A stretch of DNA of 9,938 bases, from the NCBI GenBank assembly GCA_036519575.1, contig DATDKZ010000209.1:1-9938 (forward strand), in the 5' to 3' direction. The notes below the pieces were generated by a model, which searched no databases, was not told the DNA's origin, and saw only the letters and a list, made by a program, of their open reading frames with translations. The DNA is from AC-69 sp036519575 (GTDB taxonomy: Bacteria > Actinomycetota > UBA4738 > HRBIN12). The position numbers and the translations under genes are program-made. This document shows, in pieces, positions 1 through 6,774 of this stretch (positions within the stretch are counted from its first letter, which is position 1; every line of letters starts with the position of its first letter).

Positions 1-555
1 GTGATGACCAACCGGAATTACCCGCCGTGGACCGACATGGAATCGATCGTCGCCCAGGACCTGGCCAAGATCGGCATCGAGGTCGTGCCTCGGGAGCTGG
101 AGACCGGCGCCGCCTACCAGACCATCCAGACGGTGAAGAACGACATCCCGATCGCACTCAACGCCGGGTGGGGGAAGGACTACGCGGACCCGTACACGTT
201 CGCCGAACCGCTGTTCTCGAGCTCCTCGATCATCCCGTCGGGCAACGTCAACAACTCGCTCGTGGGCTTGACCAGGTCGCAAGCCTCGAGCATGGGGATC
301 GGGTACCCGGCCGGCGGCGTGCCGAGCGTCGATACCCAGATCGACGGGTGTGAGGGGATGGCCGGCCAGGCTCGGCTGACCTGTTGGGTGAACTTCGACA
401 AGTTCATGATGACGAACGTCGTGCCGTGGGTGCCGTACCTCTGGGCGACCAACATCACCATCACGGCGCCGTCGGTCACCAGGTACCAGTTCGACCAGTT
501 CTCCGGCTACATCTCGCTGACCCAGATCGCGGTGAACAACAAGGCCACGGTGTGA
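1..555 (+). CDS. ABC transporter substrate-binding protein, family 5 (C-terminal fragment, 5' end outside window)
   Basis: This is the last 184 residues of an extracytoplasmic solute-binding protein of the SBP_bac_5 (DppA/OppA/NikA) family, which delivers peptides or similar solutes to an ABC permease. The visible part shows the late-domain pattern of the family: a helix followed by a strand (residues 11-29, ending KIGIEVV), the hallmark WGKDYADPYTF around 57-67, and a terminal P-W-V-P-Y-L segment (142-147) followed by the closing strands. Two cysteines at 117 and 128 could form a disulfide. Whole proteins of this family are about 500-600 residues, so roughly two thirds is missing to the left. 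The GTG at base 1 is very probably internal, because the sequence begins in the middle of the fold. No permease or ATPase genes follow; a cupredoxin gene starts 46 bases after the stop. The ligand cannot be told from this fragment. Confidence 0.85.
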   Translation: MMTNRNYPPWTDMESIVAQDLAKIGIEVVPRELETGAAYQTIQTVKNDIPIALNAGWGKDYADPYTFAEPLFSSSSIIPSGNVNNSLVGLTRSQASSMGIGYPAGGVPSVDTQIDGCEGMAGQARLTCWVNFDKFMMTNVVPWVPYLWATNITITAPSVTRYQFDQFSGYISLTQIAVNNKATV

Positions 556-589
556 GCGAAGGACCGGTGCCAAGGTCTCGATGATCGAA

Positions 590-598
590 GGGACGAGG
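590..598 (+). promoter_or_regulatory. Ribosome binding site of the cupredoxin gene
   Basis: The purine-rich GGGACGAGG ends 3 bases before the ATG at 602 and 6 bases before the ATG at 605. It supports initiation at one of these two adjacent codons and argues against the ATG at 581, which has no comparable sequence upstream. Confidence 0.55.
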
Positions 599-601
599 AA
601 C

Positions 602-970
602 ATGATGAGGAACGGGTCTTCGTCGATGCGCCGGGCGCTGGTCGTGGTGGCGGTGTTCGGGATGCTCGCCCTTTCGTGCTCCAAGCAGGCCAGCGCCCGG
701 ACCGCCGGCGCCGTGACCGTCCGGGAGGGACCGGGGAACGGGTACACCTTCGCCCCCTCCACGGTCACGGTGAACCGGGGTCAGCTGATCACCGTGGACA
801 ACGTGAGTCAGGTCCCGCACACCTTCACTGTCACGGGGCACGGGATCGACGTCGAGACCCAGTCCGGCAAGACGTCCCAGATCACGATCGACCTGCCTCC
901 GGGGACCTACCCGTTCATCTGCCGGTTCCATGTCTCGCTCGGCATGAAGGGCACGCTGGTCGTGAGGTAG
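602..970 (+). CDS. Small exported cupredoxin (type 1 copper protein), possible lipoprotein
   Basis: A 122-residue plastocyanin/azurin-like protein, probably a periplasmic or membrane-tethered electron carrier or copper-binding protein. After a basic start (MMRNGSSSMRR) there is a hydrophobic segment (residues 12-25) ending LALSC. Cys26 could be lipidated, but the lipobox is imperfect (Ala at -3, Leu at -2), so plain secretion is also possible. The mature part is a single cupredoxin domain (about 38-122). All four type 1 copper ligands are visible: His73 in VPHTF, then Cys107, His110 and Met115 in CRFHVSLGM (C-x2-H-x4-M). I chose the ATG at 602 over the in-frame ATG at 581 because GGGACGAGG (590-598) sits just upstream; the adjacent ATG at 605 has better spacing and is equally possible. 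The redox partner is unknown. The short gap after the binding-protein gene allows co-transcription. Confidence 0.85.
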   Translation: MMRNGSSSMRRALVVVAVFGMLALSCSKQASARTAGAVTVREGPGNGYTFAPSTVTVNRGQLITVDNVSQVPHTFTVTGHGIDVETQSGKTSQITIDLPPGTYPFICRFHVSLGMKGTLVVR

Positions 971-1000
971 GAGGCCCGCGCGGAATCAGCTCGAACGGCA

Positions 1001-1019
1001 GGGGCGCTGACCGCGCCCC
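1001..1019. repeat. Perfect 7-bp GC inverted repeat: terminator-like hairpin or operator
   Basis: GGGGCGC (1001-1007) is the exact reverse complement of GCGCCCC (1013-1019), with a 5-base TGACC loop. It lies 30 bases after the cupredoxin stop, so it may end that transcript, although no T-run follows as in classical intrinsic terminators. The loop also contains most of the predicted -35 box of the glutamate dehydrogenase promoter, so an operator role is possible. The two readings cannot be separated from sequence alone. Confidence 0.4.
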
Positions 1020-1040
1020 GGCCGCCAGTACGATGTCCCT
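1007..1040 (+). promoter_or_regulatory. Predicted leaderless promoter of glutamate dehydrogenase
   Basis: CTGACC (1007-1012) as -35 and TACGAT (1029-1034) as -10 are separated by 16 bases, and the -10 fits the actinobacterial TAnnnT pattern. Six bases after the -10 comes the GTG at 1041, just where transcription would begin. No Shine-Dalgarno-like sequence precedes the GTG. Together this suggests a leaderless mRNA starting at the GTG, which is common in actinobacteria. This is an inference from spacing and consensus only. Confidence 0.55.
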
Positions 1041-4000
1041 GTGAGTGTCACGGACCAGACCGCAACCGACGAGAGTCCCGTCGTCAAGCAGGTCCTGGCG
1101 AAGGTCGAGGGCACGGTCGAGCCGGAGCGGATCGAGGCGGTCCGGGAGTTCGCCCGCCGGTACACGCACCGCCTGTCCACCGAGGACCTCGCCGGGGTCG
1201 GCGCCGACGAGCTCCTCGGGCACGTGTTGGGGGCGTTCCGGCTGGCCGACGCACGAGGATCCCAGGAGGTCGCCGTCCGGGCCTTCAACCCGACGCTCGG
1301 CCAGGATGGCTACCAGACGCTCGGTTCGGTCGTGGAGACCAACACCGAGGACTCGCCCTTCCTGTTCGACTCGGTGAACGAGGAGCTTCGGGCCCGAGGG
1401 CTGTCGGTCCGCCGCGTCACCCACCCGGTCATGGGGGTCAAACGCGATGCCGCCGGCCGGATCGAGCGGATCGTGCACGTGCGTGAGTCCCTCACTCCTG
1501 AGTCGGTGATGCACTGGGAGGTGGACCATCGCCTGGATCGCCGGGAGCTGGTCGAGCTCGAGGATGCGGTTCGCGGCGTCCTGGGCGATGTGCGCCTGGC
1601 GGTCCGGGACTTTCGGACGATGCAGGACCGCCTGGGACGGATGGTGGACACCGCGAAGGCGGCATCGGTGCTGTACAGCGAGGAGGAGGTTTCTGAGACC
1701 GTCGCGTTCCTGGAGTGGCTGCTCCAGGACAACTTCGTGTTCCTCGGATACCGCGAGTACGAGTTGATCGAGACGCCCGAAGGTCGTGCGCTGCATGCTG
1801 TTGCGGAGTCGGGCCTGGGGATCCTGTCAAAGCCCAGATGGTCCTCGTACGACACTCCGGTGCCCTTGTCGCGGATCGAGCCCAATCTTCGCGGCAGGAT
1901 CGAGGGCGGCGACCTGCTCATCTACTCGAAGACCAACCGGCCCTCGACCGTGCACCGAAGAGCCAGGATGGACTACATCGGCGTCCGACGGGTTTCGCCT
2001 GAGGGCCGGATCGTCGGGGAGCTGCGGATGGTCGGCCTGTTCACATCGAAGGCGTACATGGAGCCGGCCGCCAGGACCCCGGTCCTGCACCGGAAGCTGA
2101 ACCAGATCCTGGAAGCCGAGGATCTCATCGAAGGCTCGCACGACTACAAGACCGTGGTCACGATCTTCGACAGCTTCCCCAAGGACGAGCTGTTCGCGGC
2201 GTCGTCCGAGGAACTCCGGACGTCCGTCATCGGGCTTCTGCATCTCCAGGAGCAGCGCCAGGTCCGGCTGTTCATCCGGCGAGACCTGTACGGACGGAGC
2301 GTGTGGATCCTCGTGGCCCTGCCTCGGGATCGGTTCAACCCCGAGCTCCGCAAGCAGCTCCAGGAGCTGTTCGTCCGGCGGTTCAAGGGCTCGAGCGTGG
2401 ACTACCACCTCTCGCTCGGCGAGAGCCAGCTGGCCGGGATCCACTTCACGGTCCACGTCAGCTTCGGCCAAGTACCGGACGTCTCGTTCGCCGAGCTCGA
2501 GCAAGAGGTCGTCCGGCTCGCGCAGACGTGGGACGACCGACTCCGCGAGCGCTTGATCGAGCTCCACGGGCCGCAGCGGGGCCCCGAGCTGTTCGATCGA
2601 TGGGTCCCTCGGTTCCCCGACTACTACAAGTCATCCACCGACGTGGACATCGCTGCATTCGACATCGATCGGTTCGAGGAGCTCGAGGCGGGCGGCGAGG
2701 CGTTCGTGGTGGGGCTGGTGAACGAGACGAGCGAGAGCGAGACGCTGACCCGCGTTCGCCTCTACAAGGAGGGGGGCAAGATCCAGCTGTCCGACTTCGT
2801 CCCGACGCTGGAGGCGCTCGGATTGCGCGTGGTCGAGGAGGTCCCCACCCATCTCGTGGGGGATGCCGACGAGCGGTTCCTCCACGACTTCGGGATCCTC
2901 GGCTCGGACGGCCGCCCACTCGACGTGGCCGAGTCGGGAGCCCGGATCGGGGCGGCCATCTCGGCGGTGTGGCGGGGCGAGGCGGAATCGGACTCGCTGA
3001 ACCGGTTGGTCGTGACCGGAGGGCTGTCCTGGCGGGAGGTCGAGATCCTACGGGCCTACCGCAAGTACCACCATCGCGTGAATGCCGGCTTCACCGCTGA
3101 ATACAAGAACGACGCGTTCGCGGCGCATCCCCACATCGGGGCCAAGCTGTCCCGGCTGTTCCAGCTGAAGTTCGATCCGGCCCGGCCCCAGGATCCGCAG
3201 GCGGTGGAGGCGCTCCGGGTCGAGATCCTGGCGGATCTCGACGCGGTCCGGTCACTCGAACAGGACCGGATCCTCCGCAACCATTTGGGGCTGGTGGACG
3301 CGACCGTACGGACGAACGCCTACCGGCCCGCCGCCGAGTCGATCGCCTTCAAGTTCCGCTCGGCCATGGTGCCGGAGATCCCCAAGCCGACGCCCCTGTT
3401 CGAGATCTGGGTGTACTCGACCGAGGTGGAGGCGGTCCACCTCCGCGGTGGCCGGGTCGCTCGCGGCGGCATCCGGTGGTCCGACAGGCGCCAGGAGCTT
3501 CGGACCGAGGTCCTGGGCCTGATGAAGGCCCAGATGGTGAAGAACGCCGTGATCGTGCCCACGGGGTCCAAAGGCGGGTTCGTCCTGAAGCGTGTGCCCC
3601 AGGATCCCGAGGCCCTCGGACAGGAGGTCCGCCGGCAATACATCCGGTTCATGCGGGGCCTCCTGGACCTCACCGACAACCTGGTGGACGGCAAGGTCGT
3701 GCACCCCACCGACGTCGTGGTTCACGACGAGGATGACCCGTACCTGGTCGTGGCGGCGGACAAGGGAACCGCGGCCCTGTCGGACACGGCGAACGAGGTG
3801 GCGGCCCAGTATGGATTCTGGCTCGGCGACGCGTTCGCCTCCGGCGGATCGGCCGGCTACGACCACAAGAAGCTGGGGATCACCGCCCACGGCGCCTGGG
3901 AATCGGTCAAGCGCCACTTCCGTGAGATGGGGACCGACCCGGAGACCCAGCCGATCACCGTGGTCGGCATCGGCGACATGTCGGGCGACGTGTTCGGCAA

Positions 4001-5840
4001 CGGGATGCTGCTCTCGAACCAGCTCTGCCTGGTGGCGGCGTTCGACCACCGAAACGTCTTCATCGACCCCAATCCGAACCCCGCTGCCGGGTACACAGAA
4101 CGAAAGCGCCTGTTCGAGCTCCCCGGCTCATCGTGGGACGACTACGACCGATCGAAGATCTCGGACGGGGGTGGGGCGTGGCCCAGGAGGGAGAAGCGCA
4201 TCCCCCTCTCGCCCGAGGCCAGGGGGGCGCTCGGCGTCGACGGCGAGGCGCTGACCCCCGACGAGGTGATCAAGGCCATCCTCCGGGCGCCGGTGGACCT
4301 GCTGTGGAACGGCGGGATCGGCACGTACGTGAAGGCCTCCACCGAAACCCACGCGGACGTCGGCGACCGGGTGAACGACAACGTGCGCGTCGAGGGGAAG
4401 GACCTGCGGTGCCGCGTGGTGGCCGAGGGCGGCAACCTCGGATTCACCCAACGAGGCCGGATCGAGTACGCGTTCGCCGGCGGCCGTATCAACACCGACT
4501 TCATCGACAACTCGGCGGGCGTGGATTGCTCCGATCACGAGGTGAACCTGAAGATCCTCCTCGACCTGGCGATGCACCGAGGTGAGCTCTCGCTCGAGGA
4601 TCGGAACCAGCTGCTGCACCAGGTCGAGCAGGACGTCGTGCGGCACGTGCTGTACGACAATTTCCTCCAGGCCCAGATCCTGTCCCAGGAGGTGGACCAG
4701 TCCGTCTCCAGGACCGAGGCGTTCGAGGATCTCACGCAGGCGCTGGAGGGCGAAGGGGTCCTGGACCGCGAGCTCGAGGCCCTCCCGGTCACGGAGGAGC
4801 TCGGCGAGCGTCGGCGGACCGGCCGGGGCCTGGCCCGCCCAGAGCTCGCCGTGCTCCTGGCCTACGCGAAGAAGAGCCTCGCCGGAGCGCTGCTCGAATC
4901 GAGCCTCCCGAACTCGCGGTACCTCGAGCGGGACCTCCGGGGCTACTTCCCGCCGGTGGTTGTGGAACGGTTCAACCAGCTGCTCCCGGAACACCCTCTG
5001 CGCCGGGAGCTCATCGCAACGATCGTGGCGAACGACGTGGTGAACTCCCAGGGGATCACGTTCGTCACCCGGCTCTCGAATGAGACCGGAGCGGAGGCCG
5101 CGGACGTTGTTCGGGCGTACCGGGTGGCCCGCGACGTGACCGGTGCCGTCGAGCGTTGGGAGGCCATCGAGGCCCTCGTTGGGCGGGTCGAGCCATCCAT
5201 CCTCGGCGACCTGCTCGGCGGGGTGGACCGGCTCGTCGAGCGGACCTCGCGGTGGTACCTGGCGAACATGCCGGACCGTCTTGGCCGGGTCATCGAGGGC
5301 CATCGCGAGCCGTTCCGTCAGTTGTCGGAGGCCTTGCCGGACGTCGTCACGGAAGCATGGCGCCACGAGCGCGAACGATACGCGTGGCGGCTCGTCGACC
5401 AGGGGGTGCCGGAGGAGACGGCCAGGCGGCACGCCTTCCAACCGGGCCTGGTGCACGGCCCGAACATCATCGTGGTGGCCGAGCGAACGGGCAGGCCGGT
5501 TCCCCAGGTGGCCAGGGCTTTCTTCGCGGTTGGCGAGTCGCTGTTCATCGACTGGCTTGAGGGAAGGCTGGCCGAGCTCCCCGCCCCCAGCAAGTGGCAC
5601 CGCTGGGCGATCCAGGCCGTCCAGGACGATCTGCTGCTGGTGCGGCGCCTGGTGGCAGAGAAGGTCCTGGAGGCGTCGGGGGACCGCCCGGTGGACGAGG
5701 GAGTGGCCGCGTTCCTCGACAGCCGGTCGGAGGCGTTCGACCGCCTGTCCAGGTTCATGCGGGGCATGGCCCTGGAGGACGCGAACGACCTGGCGGCCAT
5801 GACCGTGGCCCTTCGCCAGGTCCGTGCCCTGGCCTCCTGA
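1041..5840 (+). CDS. gdhB: NAD-specific glutamate dehydrogenase, large (180 kDa) type
   Basis: This cytoplasmic enzyme oxidatively deaminates L-glutamate to 2-oxoglutarate and ammonium with NAD+, normally in the catabolic direction. At 1599 residues it matches the length of the large bacterial class known from Mycobacterium, Streptomyces and Pseudomonas. The N-terminal half holds ACT-like regulatory segments: one near 92-145 containing DSPFLFDSV, and another near 569-602 (LTRVRLYKEGGKIQLSDFVP). The catalytic core is unmistakable: GGIRWSDRR at 809-817, the lysine-rich MKAQMVKNAVIVPTGSKGG at 828-846 with candidate substrate lysines 829, 834 and 844, and the nucleotide-binding signature GIGDMSGDVFGNGM at 976-989. 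The C-terminal helical region includes RPELAVLLAYAK from 1266. The frame is unbroken, so the gene appears intact. The GTG start at 1041 is chosen from the leaderless promoter geometry and because the protein then matches the family's N-terminus. In mycobacteria this enzyme class is controlled by GarA and allosterically by amino acids; nothing here tests that. Confidence 0.97.
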   Translation: MSVTDQTATDESPVVKQVLAKVEGTVEPERIEAVREFARRYTHRLSTEDLAGVGADELLGHVLGAFRLADARGSQEVAVRAFNPTLGQDGYQTLGSVVETNTEDSPFLFDSVNEELRARGLSVRRVTHPVMGVKRDAAGRIERIVHVRESLTPESVMHWEVDHRLDRRELVELEDAVRGVLGDVRLAVRDFRTMQDRLGRMVDTAKAASVLYSEEEVSETVAFLEWLLQDNFVFLGYREYELIETPEGRALHAVAESGLGILSKPRWSSYDTPVPLSRIEPNLRGRIEGGDLLIYSKTNRPSTVHRRARMDYIGVRRVSPEGRIVGELRMVGLFTSKAYMEPAARTPVLHRKLNQILEAEDLIEGSHDYKTVVTIFDSFPKDELFAASSEELRTSVIGLLHLQEQRQVRLFIRRDLYGRSVWILVALPRDRFNPELRKQLQELFVRRFKGSSVDYHLSLGESQLAGIHFTVHVSFGQVPDVSFAELEQEVVRLAQTWDDRLRERLIELHGPQRGPELFDRWVPRFPDYYKSSTDVDIAAFDIDRFEELEAGGEAFVVGLVNETSESETLTRVRLYKEGGKIQLSDFVPTLEALGLRVVEEVPTHLVGDADERFLHDFGILGSDGRPLDVAESGARIGAAISAVWRGEAESDSLNRLVVTGGLSWREVEILRAYRKYHHRVNAGFTAEYKNDAFAAHPHIGAKLSRLFQLKFDPARPQDPQAVEALRVEILADLDAVRSLEQDRILRNHLGLVDATVRTNAYRPAAESIAFKFRSAMVPEIPKPTPLFEIWVYSTEVEAVHLRGGRVARGGIRWSDRRQELRTEVLGLMKAQMVKNAVIVPTGSKGGFVLKRVPQDPEALGQEVRRQYIRFMRGLLDLTDNLVDGKVVHPTDVVVHDEDDPYLVVAADKGTAALSDTANEVAAQYGFWLGDAFASGGSAGYDHKKLGITAHGAWESVKRHFREMGTDPETQPITVVGIGDMSGDVFGNGMLLSNQLCLVAAFDHRNVFIDPNPNPAAGYTERKRLFELPGSSWDDYDRSKISDGGGAWPRREKRIPLSPEARGALGVDGEALTPDEVIKAILRAPVDLLWNGGIGTYVKASTETHADVGDRVNDNVRVEGKDLRCRVVAEGGNLGFTQRGRIEYAFAGGRINTDFIDNSAGVDCSDHEVNLKILLDLAMHRGELSLEDRNQLLHQVEQDVVRHVLYDNFLQAQILSQEVDQSVSRTEAFEDLTQALEGEGVLDRELEALPVTEELGERRRTGRGLARPELAVLLAYAKKSLAGALLESSLPNSRYLERDLRGYFPPVVVERFNQLLPEHPLRRELIATIVANDVVNSQGITFVTRLSNETGAEAADVVRAYRVARDVTGAVERWEAIEALVGRVEPSILGDLLGGVDRLVERTSRWYLANMPDRLGRVIEGHREPFRQLSEALPDVVTEAWRHERERYAWRLVDQGVPEETARRHAFQPGLVHGPNIIVVAERTGRPVPQVARAFFAVGESLFIDWLEGRLAELPAPSKWHRWAIQAVQDDLLLVRRLVAEKVLEASGDRPVDEGVAAFLDSRSEAFDRLSRFMRGMALEDANDLAAMTVALRQVRALAS

Positions 5841-5848
5841 GTGCCGGG

Positions 5849-5877
5849 CGCGGACGCAGGTGCTTGAACCGTCCGCG
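5849..5877. repeat. 7-bp inverted repeat around the -35 box of the DUF3263 promoter
   Basis: CGCGGAC (5849-5855) is the exact reverse complement of GTCCGCG (5871-5877), with a 15-base spacer holding the predicted -35 box TTGAAC. It begins 8 bases after the glutamate dehydrogenase stop. It could be an operator or part of a transcript end for gdhB; the long loop and missing T-run make it a weak terminator candidate. Confidence 0.35.
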
Positions 5878-5897
5878 AGGCTTGCTAGCCTCCGGGC
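5864..5897 (+). promoter_or_regulatory. Predicted leaderless promoter of the DUF3263 operon
   Basis: TTGAAC (5864-5869) as -35 and TAGCCT (5886-5891) as -10 are 16 bases apart. Six bases after the -10 is the GTG start at 5898. There is no Shine-Dalgarno sequence. The geometry (16-base spacer, 6 bases to GTG) is the same as at the gdhB promoter, which strengthens both predictions. It would drive the DUF3263, LytR_C and possibly otsB genes. Confidence 0.6.
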
Positions 5898-6176
5898 GTG
5901 AGCGTCCCGCCCCCCGAGGCCGCCCAGGAGCTCGAACCGCGCCTGCGCCAGGTGCTGGATTTCGAGCGCGAATGGTGGAAGCACCCCGGCGGCAAGGAGC
6001 GACAGATCCGGGAGCGGTTCGGTCTCTCCCTTGCCCGCTATCACCATCTCCTCAACCGAGCGATCGACCGGCCCGAGGCCCTGGCTTACGACCCGATGCT
6101 CGTGAGGAGGCTCCGCCGCTTGCGGGAGAGCCGGCGGCGTAAGCGCTTCGCCCGCCAGCTCGGCTTCGAGCACTAG
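5898..6176 (+). CDS. DUF3263 family protein, probable DNA-binding helix-turn-helix
   Basis: A 92-residue basic protein of the actinobacterial DUF3263 family, for which I know no assigned biochemical function. Residues 12-30 form an amphipathic helix with the DFEREWWKHPGGKE motif typical of the family. It is followed by RQIRERFGLSLARYHHLLNR (36-55), which reads as a helix-turn-helix with a Leu-Ser turn. The C-terminus carries an Arg-rich run (70-83, RRLRRLRESRRRKR). These features suggest nucleic-acid binding, but this is inference. The GTG start is set by the leaderless promoter geometry. The next gene, a LytR_C protein, starts 36 bases later; the same pairing occurs in Mycobacterium tuberculosis (Rv0430 with Rv0431/VirR, from memory), so a shared role at the cell envelope is plausible. 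Confidence 0.88.
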   Translation: MSVPPPEAAQELEPRLRQVLDFEREWWKHPGGKERQIRERFGLSLARYHHLLNRAIDRPEALAYDPMLVRRLRRLRESRRRKRFARQLGFEH

Positions 6177-6194
6177 GCCCGCCCGGGACGGGCC
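6176..6194 (+). terminator. Weak GC hairpin between the DUF3263 and LytR_C genes
   Basis: GGCCCG (6176-6181) can pair with CGGGCC (6189-6194) across a 7-base loop, starting on the last base of the DUF3263 stop codon. There is no T-run. In an operon it could attenuate or protect the downstream transcript, or be a chance product of high GC. Confidence 0.2.
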
Positions 6195-6195
6195 C

Positions 6196-6201
6196 GAGAG
6201 G
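6196..6201 (+). promoter_or_regulatory. Ribosome binding site of the LytR_C gene
   Basis: GAGAGG lies 11 bases before the ATG at 6213, slightly longer than ideal spacing. Unlike the upstream gene, this start therefore looks conventionally initiated, as expected for the second gene of an operon. Confidence 0.45.
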
Positions 6202-6212
6202 AACGGGATAGG

Positions 6213-6755
6213 ATGTCCGGCAGGCACGAACCCCCGAGCGACAGGAGCTTCTACTTCTCCTTGGCCACCAGCACGATTCGGTTCGCCCTCATCGTCGCCC
6301 TCGTGGTGGGAGGGGTGGTGTTGATCGACCAGGCCTTCCCCCAGGGTGGGACGGCGGCGCCACCTGCAAGCGGCGCGAGCTCCTCCCCCTCGCCCAGCGC
6401 CAGCCCCTCGTCCTCACCGTCGGGGAAGCCCAGCCCCCAGGTCGTGGGGGTGCGCGTCGGCGTGTTCAACGGAGCCGGCGTCACGGGGCTCGCCGCGGCC
6501 ACGGCGTCACAGCTCGAGAAGAAGTACGGCTACGTCCCCGCACAGGTCGCCGACGCGCCGTCCCCGGTCGCCGTGACCACGGTCTACTACCGAGGTGCCG
6601 GCGACCGGATCGAGGCCGAATCCCTGGCGACGAACTTCTTCCCGGATCTCGAGGTGAAGATCTCGCGCCTGCCGGCCACCGCGACGAATGTGGAGAAGAA
6701 GGTCCAGGTCGCCATCTACCTCGGCACCGATTACGCCAGCGCCCAGAGCGGGTAG
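6213..6755 (+). CDS. Membrane-anchored LytR_C domain protein (VirR-like)
   Basis: A 180-residue single-pass membrane protein with an extracytoplasmic LytR C-terminal domain. A short polar N-terminus (1-21) precedes one transmembrane helix (about 22-39, IRFALIVALVVGGVVLI). Next comes a low-complexity Ser/Pro/Ala/Gly linker (43-76) that probably spans part of the cell wall. The LytR_C domain (about 79-171) shows the family pattern: a VGVFNGAGVTGLAA strand-turn-helix, the TTVYY strand (122-126) and an EAESLA helix. There is no LCP catalytic domain, so it should not itself transfer glycopolymers to peptidoglycan. Stand-alone proteins of this type include mycobacterial VirR (Rv0431), linked to cell-wall integrity and vesicle release; equivalence here is inferred from architecture and the DUF3263 neighbour. 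The otsB start lies 19 bases downstream, suggesting co-transcription. Confidence 0.88.
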   Translation: MSGRHEPPSDRSFYFSLATSTIRFALIVALVVGGVVLIDQAFPQGGTAAPPASGASSSPSPSASPSSSPSGKPSPQVVGVRVGVFNGAGVTGLAAATASQLEKKYGYVPAQVADAPSPVAVTTVYYRGAGDRIEAESLATNFFPDLEVKISRLPATATNVEKKVQVAIYLGTDYASAQSG

Positions 6756-6774
6756 CCTCCACCGCCTCCGAGGC

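Noticed and set aside
1..555. The GTG at base 1 as a genuine start giving a complete small protein.
   Set aside because: The translation begins within the late lobe of a family-5 binding-protein fold and lacks a signal peptide, so this is the tail of a longer gene cut by the window edge.
915..4049. Further long minus-strand frames (915-1796, 1827-2567, 3252-4049) opposite gdhB.
   Set aside because: All are in the same antisense register as the gdhB codons, have biased composition, and cross the clearly conserved dehydrogenase motifs; they are shadows.
4128..6227. A 699-codon open frame on the minus strand across the 3' part of gdhB, the DUF3263 gene and the start of the LytR_C gene.
   Set aside because: It is antisense to three well-supported genes, and its translation is rich in His, Arg, Pro and Gly with no recognisable domain. 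Long antisense frames are expected at this GC content and third-position bias.
6366..6440. Repetitive Ser/Pro coding stretch that might look like a DNA tandem repeat.
   Set aside because: It has no regular repeat unit at the DNA level; it is the low-complexity linker between the membrane helix and the LytR_C domain.
6731..6758. A possible promoter for otsB: TTACGC (6731-6736) and TAGCCT (6753-6758), 16 bases apart.
   Set aside because: The -10 fits TAnnnT but the -35 is poor, and the distance to the ATG at 6775 (16 bases) fits neither a leaderless start nor a good Shine-Dalgarno leader. Read-through from the LytR_C gene is simpler.
6688..6774. An upstream start for otsB at 6688, inside the LytR_C gene.
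   Set aside because: The added residues (MWRRRSRSPS and onward) are a frame shadow of the LytR_C gene, and HAD motif I is normally close to the N-terminus, as it is from the ATG at 6775.
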